Part shown: piece after piece, positions 6,615-8,632 of the stretch
Numbering within the stretch: the first letter of the stretch is position 1
Layout of the letters: every line of letters begins with the position of its first letter
Source of the DNA: Thermoleophilaceae bacterium
GTDB lineage: Bacteria > Actinomycetota > Thermoleophilia > Solirubrobacterales > Thermoleophilaceae
Assembly (NCBI GenBank): GCA_013695885.1
Contig: JACCZP010000090.1
Location: forward strand, 1 to 8,632
Direction: 5' to 3'
DNA: 8,632 nt
The notes under the pieces: model-generated
The model's input: only the letters and a program-made list of their open reading frames with translations
Told to the model about the DNA's origin: nothing
The model's database searches: none
Translations under genes and position numbers: made by a program

Positions 6615-7198
6615 GTCATCGCCGCCACGGTCGCCTCCGCGGGGAGGACGACGACGGATGCGTTGCCCGGCTCGATGTCGTGGTAGGCGAGCAGGCCCCG
6701 CGGGCTGGCGGCGGCCACGGCGCTCCGTATGCAGCCGCCGTGGCAGACCACGAGAGCGGGCACCGGACCGCACCGTACCTCCTCCAGGACGGCCATCACG
6801 CGGGCCTGAAGCTCGCCGAGGGACTCGCCCGCGGGGAAGCGGAAGGCCGCGCCGCCGCGCCGCCAGGCCGCCCAACGCTGGGGCTCCTCGCGCTCGACGT
6901 CCGCCTTTCGCCGCCCCTGCCAGAGGCCCATGCCCACCTCGTTCAAGCGCGGGTCGATCACCACTTCGACGCCGAGGCGCTCACCCACGATCGCGGCGGT
7001 CTCGATGGCCCGACTCAAGCCGCTCGAGTACAGCGCGGCGATGCCGGCGTCCGCGACCCGCTCCGCCAGCGCGCCCGCCTGCTCGCGCCCCGCGTCGCTC
7101 AGCGGCGTGTCGGTCTGGCCCTGGAACCGGGCGTGACGGTTGTCCTTGGTCTCCCCGTGGCGCGCCAGCAGGACGGCGCCCGCCGGGGTGAAGCTCAC
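6611..7198 (-). CDS. Histidine phosphatase superfamily protein (phosphoglycerate-mutase-like)
   Basis: This 195-residue cytoplasmic enzyme probably removes or moves phosphate on a small metabolite through a phosphohistidine. The RHGET motif (13-17) supplies the nucleophile H14, with N20 completing RHGxTxxN. SSGLSRAIETA (58-68) carries R63, LNEVGMGLWQG (85-95) has the general acid E87, and VCHGG (151-155) holds the second histidine H153. All catalytic residues are present, and the length fits the CobC/GpmB-like phosphatases, not the dPGM mutases of about 250 residues. The frame stays open upstream, but I chose GTG at 7198 because homology begins there and it overlaps the stop of the ComA-family gene as GTGA. 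Its position suggests that it acts on a product of that enzyme (2-phosphosulfolactate if ComA is canonical) or on an envelope precursor. The substrate cannot be read from the sequence. Confidence 0.9.
   Translation of the reverse strand: MSFTPAGAVLLARHGETKDNRHARFQGQTDTPLSDAGREQAGALAERVADAGIAALYSSGLSRAIETAAIVGERLGVEVVIDPRLNEVGMGLWQGRRKADVEREEPQRWAAWRRGGAAFRFPAGESLGELQARVMAVLEEVRCGPVPALVVCHGGCIRSAVAAASPRGLLAYHDIEPGNASVVVLPAEATVAAMT
7195..7198 (-). promoter_or_regulatory. GTGA stop/start overlap coupling ComA-family and phosphatase genes
   Basis: GTG (7198-7196) overlaps TGA (7197-7195), the stop of the ComA-family gene. There is no Shine-Dalgarno before the GTG, so translation of the phosphatase probably depends on translation of the upstream gene. 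This predicts linked amounts of the two enzymes. Confidence 0.7.
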
Positions 7199-8016
7199 GG
7201 TCGTGCGGCGTCGGTGGACAGGGGCGGCTCGCCGGTGCTCGCCGGCACGGCGGCCTCCGCCCTCCCGTGGAACAGCGTCAAGGTGTCGGCGCGGAGGCCG
7301 ACGCGCAGGGTCTCGAGGGAGATCGCGTCCTCGGGGCGGACGTTGCCGAGGTTCACGGCCGGGCCGAAGTGGCGGATGAACCACACCTGCTGGTGCTTGA
7401 GCGGCGCCTCGAAGATGAGCCGGGCGGGGTCAACCTCGTGGGCGATCTCGTCGATCAGCCCGGTGCGGGCCTCGCCGTCGGGGCGGTACATCCCGGCGTC
7501 ACCGGAGGCCCTCCCCTCGCACACCACCATGTGGGCACCGGCCTCGAGCGACTCCCGGATCATCTGCACCCAGCGGTACGGGGCGATGAGCGCCTGCGGG
7601 TCCTTCTCCCCGACCTCGGCGAACACCGTGAGGTCCCGGGCCAGGGTGCGGATCAGGTCGAGCTTCGCCTCGCTCGGGATCGCCACCGTCCCGCTCGAGA
7701 CCTCCACGTGCTCCAGGCCGAGCCTCCCGATCCAGCCGCGCAGGTCGTCGACCTTGCCCCGCAGCCAGGCGAGCTCCGTCATCGTGCCGCCGAGCATCAC
7801 CGGCACACCGTGCTCGCGGTAGCGGGCGATCTTCTCGTCGAGGTCGCGCGTCACGTACGCCGAGCCCCACCCGAGCCGGACGAGGTCGACGTACTCGCCG
7901 GCGCTCTCCATGAGCCCGCGGGCCTCGGCGGCGGTGAGGCCGGGGTCGATCACGTGCGTGAGCCCCTCCGTGCGCGGCTTGGGCGGGCGCGCGGGAAGGT
8001 CGAGGAAGTCCGCCAC
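7195..8016 (-). CDS. comA: Phosphosulfolactate synthase (ComA) family protein
   Basis: This 273-residue TIM-barrel protein belongs to the ComA family (PF02679). In methanogens the family adds sulfite to phosphoenolpyruvate to form (R)-2-phospho-3-sulfolactate, the first step to coenzyme M. Related proteins include plant Hsa32. Family segments run the full length: KPRTEGLTHVIDPGL (13-27), YVDLVRLGWGSA (42-53), GGTMTELA (76-83), HVEVSSGTVAIP (103-114), EVGEKD (134-139), CEGRASGDAGMY (166-177), FEAPLKHQQVWFI (202-214), NLGNV (222-226) and LETLRVGLRADT (234-245). As I remember the archaeal family, position 47 is usually lysine (KFGWG) and here is arginine. The tail after about 252 is extra. The start is bounded: GTG at 8016 directly follows an in-frame TAG. 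It lies 21 bases after the LytR_C gene. Family membership is certain; the reaction in this organism is inferred. Confidence 0.9.
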   Translation of the reverse strand: MADFLDLPARPPKPRTEGLTHVIDPGLTAAEARGLMESAGEYVDLVRLGWGSAYVTRDLDEKIARYREHGVPVMLGGTMTELAWLRGKVDDLRGWIGRLGLEHVEVSSGTVAIPSEAKLDLIRTLARDLTVFAEVGEKDPQALIAPYRWVQMIRESLEAGAHMVVCEGRASGDAGMYRPDGEARTGLIDEIAHEVDPARLIFEAPLKHQQVWFIRHFGPAVNLGNVRPEDAISLETLRVGLRADTLTLFHGRAEAAVPASTGEPPLSTDAARP

Positions 8017-8028
8017 CTAGACGGTCAT
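8017..8028 (-). other. Three-codon mini-ORF abutting the ComA-family start
   Basis: In the 21-base gap between the LytR_C stop and the ComA-family start, the minus strand reads ATG-ACC-GTC-TAG. The GTG start of the next gene follows at once, in the same frame. It may be chance, or a minimal leader that delivers a terminating ribosome to the GTG, since no Shine-Dalgarno is present. Confidence 0.3.
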
Positions 8029-8037
8029 CGGGGTCGG

Positions 8038-8632
8038 CTACTCCTGGACCATGTCGGCGCCGACCACGATGATGACCCGCGCGGTGCCCGCCAGGTCACG
8101 CTCCCCGTTCTCGGCGCGCTCGGTCTGCTCGATGTCCAGCTCCCGGCCGACGGCCCGCGCTTCCCGCGCGCCTCCCGCGGCGTAGAGCACGACCGATTCG
8201 GCGCGCTGCTGGTCGCCCGCGTTGGTCACGTTGCCCAGGCGAAAGCCCGCCGACTCGACCCGGTCGCCGACCTGGGCGGCCAGGCCGGGGCGGGTCGTGC
8301 CGTTCAGGACCGAGACGGTCACCCGGGACGGGACGATGGGTCGATCGCCCGGCGGAGCCGGCGCGGGTGGCGGGGCCTCCGGAGTCGACGTGTACTGCAC
8401 CACGCCGAAGGCGATCCCTCCACCCAGCACCACGATGCCCGCGGCCACCAGGGCCATGTACCGCGGGGCCAGGCCGCGACGCTCCGAGGGTGCAGCGGCC
8501 GGCGAGGCGGCCAGCGGGCTGCTGCGGACCGCGGGGGCCGAACCGGGCCCGGTCGCCCCCGGCCGAGCGCCGCCCGGCCGCGCGGATCCCGGTCGACCGA
8601 CGCCGGGGGAGGTCGGCGGGCGAGCGTTGCCC
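8038..8632 (-). CDS. Single-pass membrane protein with LytR C-terminal (LytR_C) domain, 5' end beyond window
   Basis: The last 197 residues are visible, and the frame stays open to the window edge, so the start lies to the right of it. The visible part begins with about 57 residues of disordered sequence rich in Pro, Ala, Gly, Arg and Ser. A short ERRGLAPRY leads to one transmembrane helix (encoded about 8457-8395), then a proline-rich spacer. The LytR_C domain (PF13399) comes last: VTVSVLNGTTRPGLAAQV near its start (about 8316-8263) and ARVIIVVGADM at its end (about 8082-8050). In this topology the basic disordered part is cytoplasmic and the LytR_C domain external. LytR_C often accompanies LCP (LytR-CpsA-Psr) wall-glycan ligases, but no LCP domain is visible here. 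The internal ATG at 8457 opens the helix itself and is an unlikely start. It heads the operon visible here and may serve wall-glycan attachment. Confidence 0.8.
   Translation of the reverse strand, partial: GNARPPTSPGVGRPGSARPGGARPGATGPGSAPAVRSSPLAASPAAAPSERRGLAPRYMALVAAGIVVLGGGIAFGVVQYTSTPEAPPPAPAPPGDRPIVPSRVTVSVLNGTTRPGLAAQVGDRVESAGFRLGNVTNAGDQQRAESVVLYAAGGAREARAVGRELDIEQTERAENGERDLAGTARVIIVVGADMVQE

Noticed and set aside
6615..6875. N-terminal extension of the polymerase frame upstream of 6614
   Set aside because: It is Arg/Gly-rich, overlaps the phosphatase coding sequence in another phase, and membrane-protein sequence begins only at the GTG/ATG near 6614-6608.
7199..7384. N-terminal extension of the phosphatase frame
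   Set aside because: It overlaps the end of the ComA-family gene, is Arg/Pro-rich, and the phosphatase fold starts just before the RHG motif.
6680..7822. Plus-strand open frame of 380 codons
   Set aside because: It is antisense to the phosphatase and ComA-family genes, which carry full sets of family motifs.

Overview
The window is very GC-rich, starts several genes with GTG, mostly lacks strong Shine-Dalgarno sites and is packed almost without gaps. Together with a stand-alone membrane protein bearing a LytR C-terminal domain and a bacterial ComA-family protein, this suggests a high-GC actinobacterium. My best guess is the Thermoleophilia (Solirubrobacterales/Gaiellales), but that rests on gene content and style, not on a marker gene.

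Region 1 (1-2739, minus strand) reads right to left. It begins with a GT-B glycosyltransferase of GT4 type (2739 to 1630). A strong hairpin follows just after its stop (1593-1625). Next come a secreted clan GH-A-like glycoside hydrolase (1504 to 566) and a membrane-associated GT2 glycosyltransferase that runs off the left edge (515 to below 1). Region 2 (2797-5101, plus strand) diverges from the GT4 gene across a 57-base gap. It holds a rhamnosyltransferase-like GT2 enzyme and then a membrane-anchored eight-bladed PQQ-type (BamB-like) beta-propeller. Region 3 (8632 to 4983, minus strand) looks like one operon: a partial LytR_C membrane protein, a ComA-family phosphosulfolactate synthase, a histidine phosphatase and a Wzy/O-antigen-ligase-type polytopic membrane protein. 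ComA to phosphatase and phosphatase to Wzy are each joined by a four-base GTGA stop/start overlap. The Wzy gene converges on the propeller gene and their ends overlap by 119 bases.

Three glycosyltransferases, a glycan polymerase/ligase, a secreted glycosidase, an anchored propeller and a LytR_C protein together indicate a cell-envelope or exopolysaccharide locus. The least expected element is the ComA-family enzyme, translationally coupled to a histidine phosphatase inside that locus. It could be a sulfolactate route with a non-ComB phosphatase, or a repurposed ComA. No mobile element, CRISPR array, rRNA or tRNA was seen, and no gene-free stretch exceeds about 130 bases.
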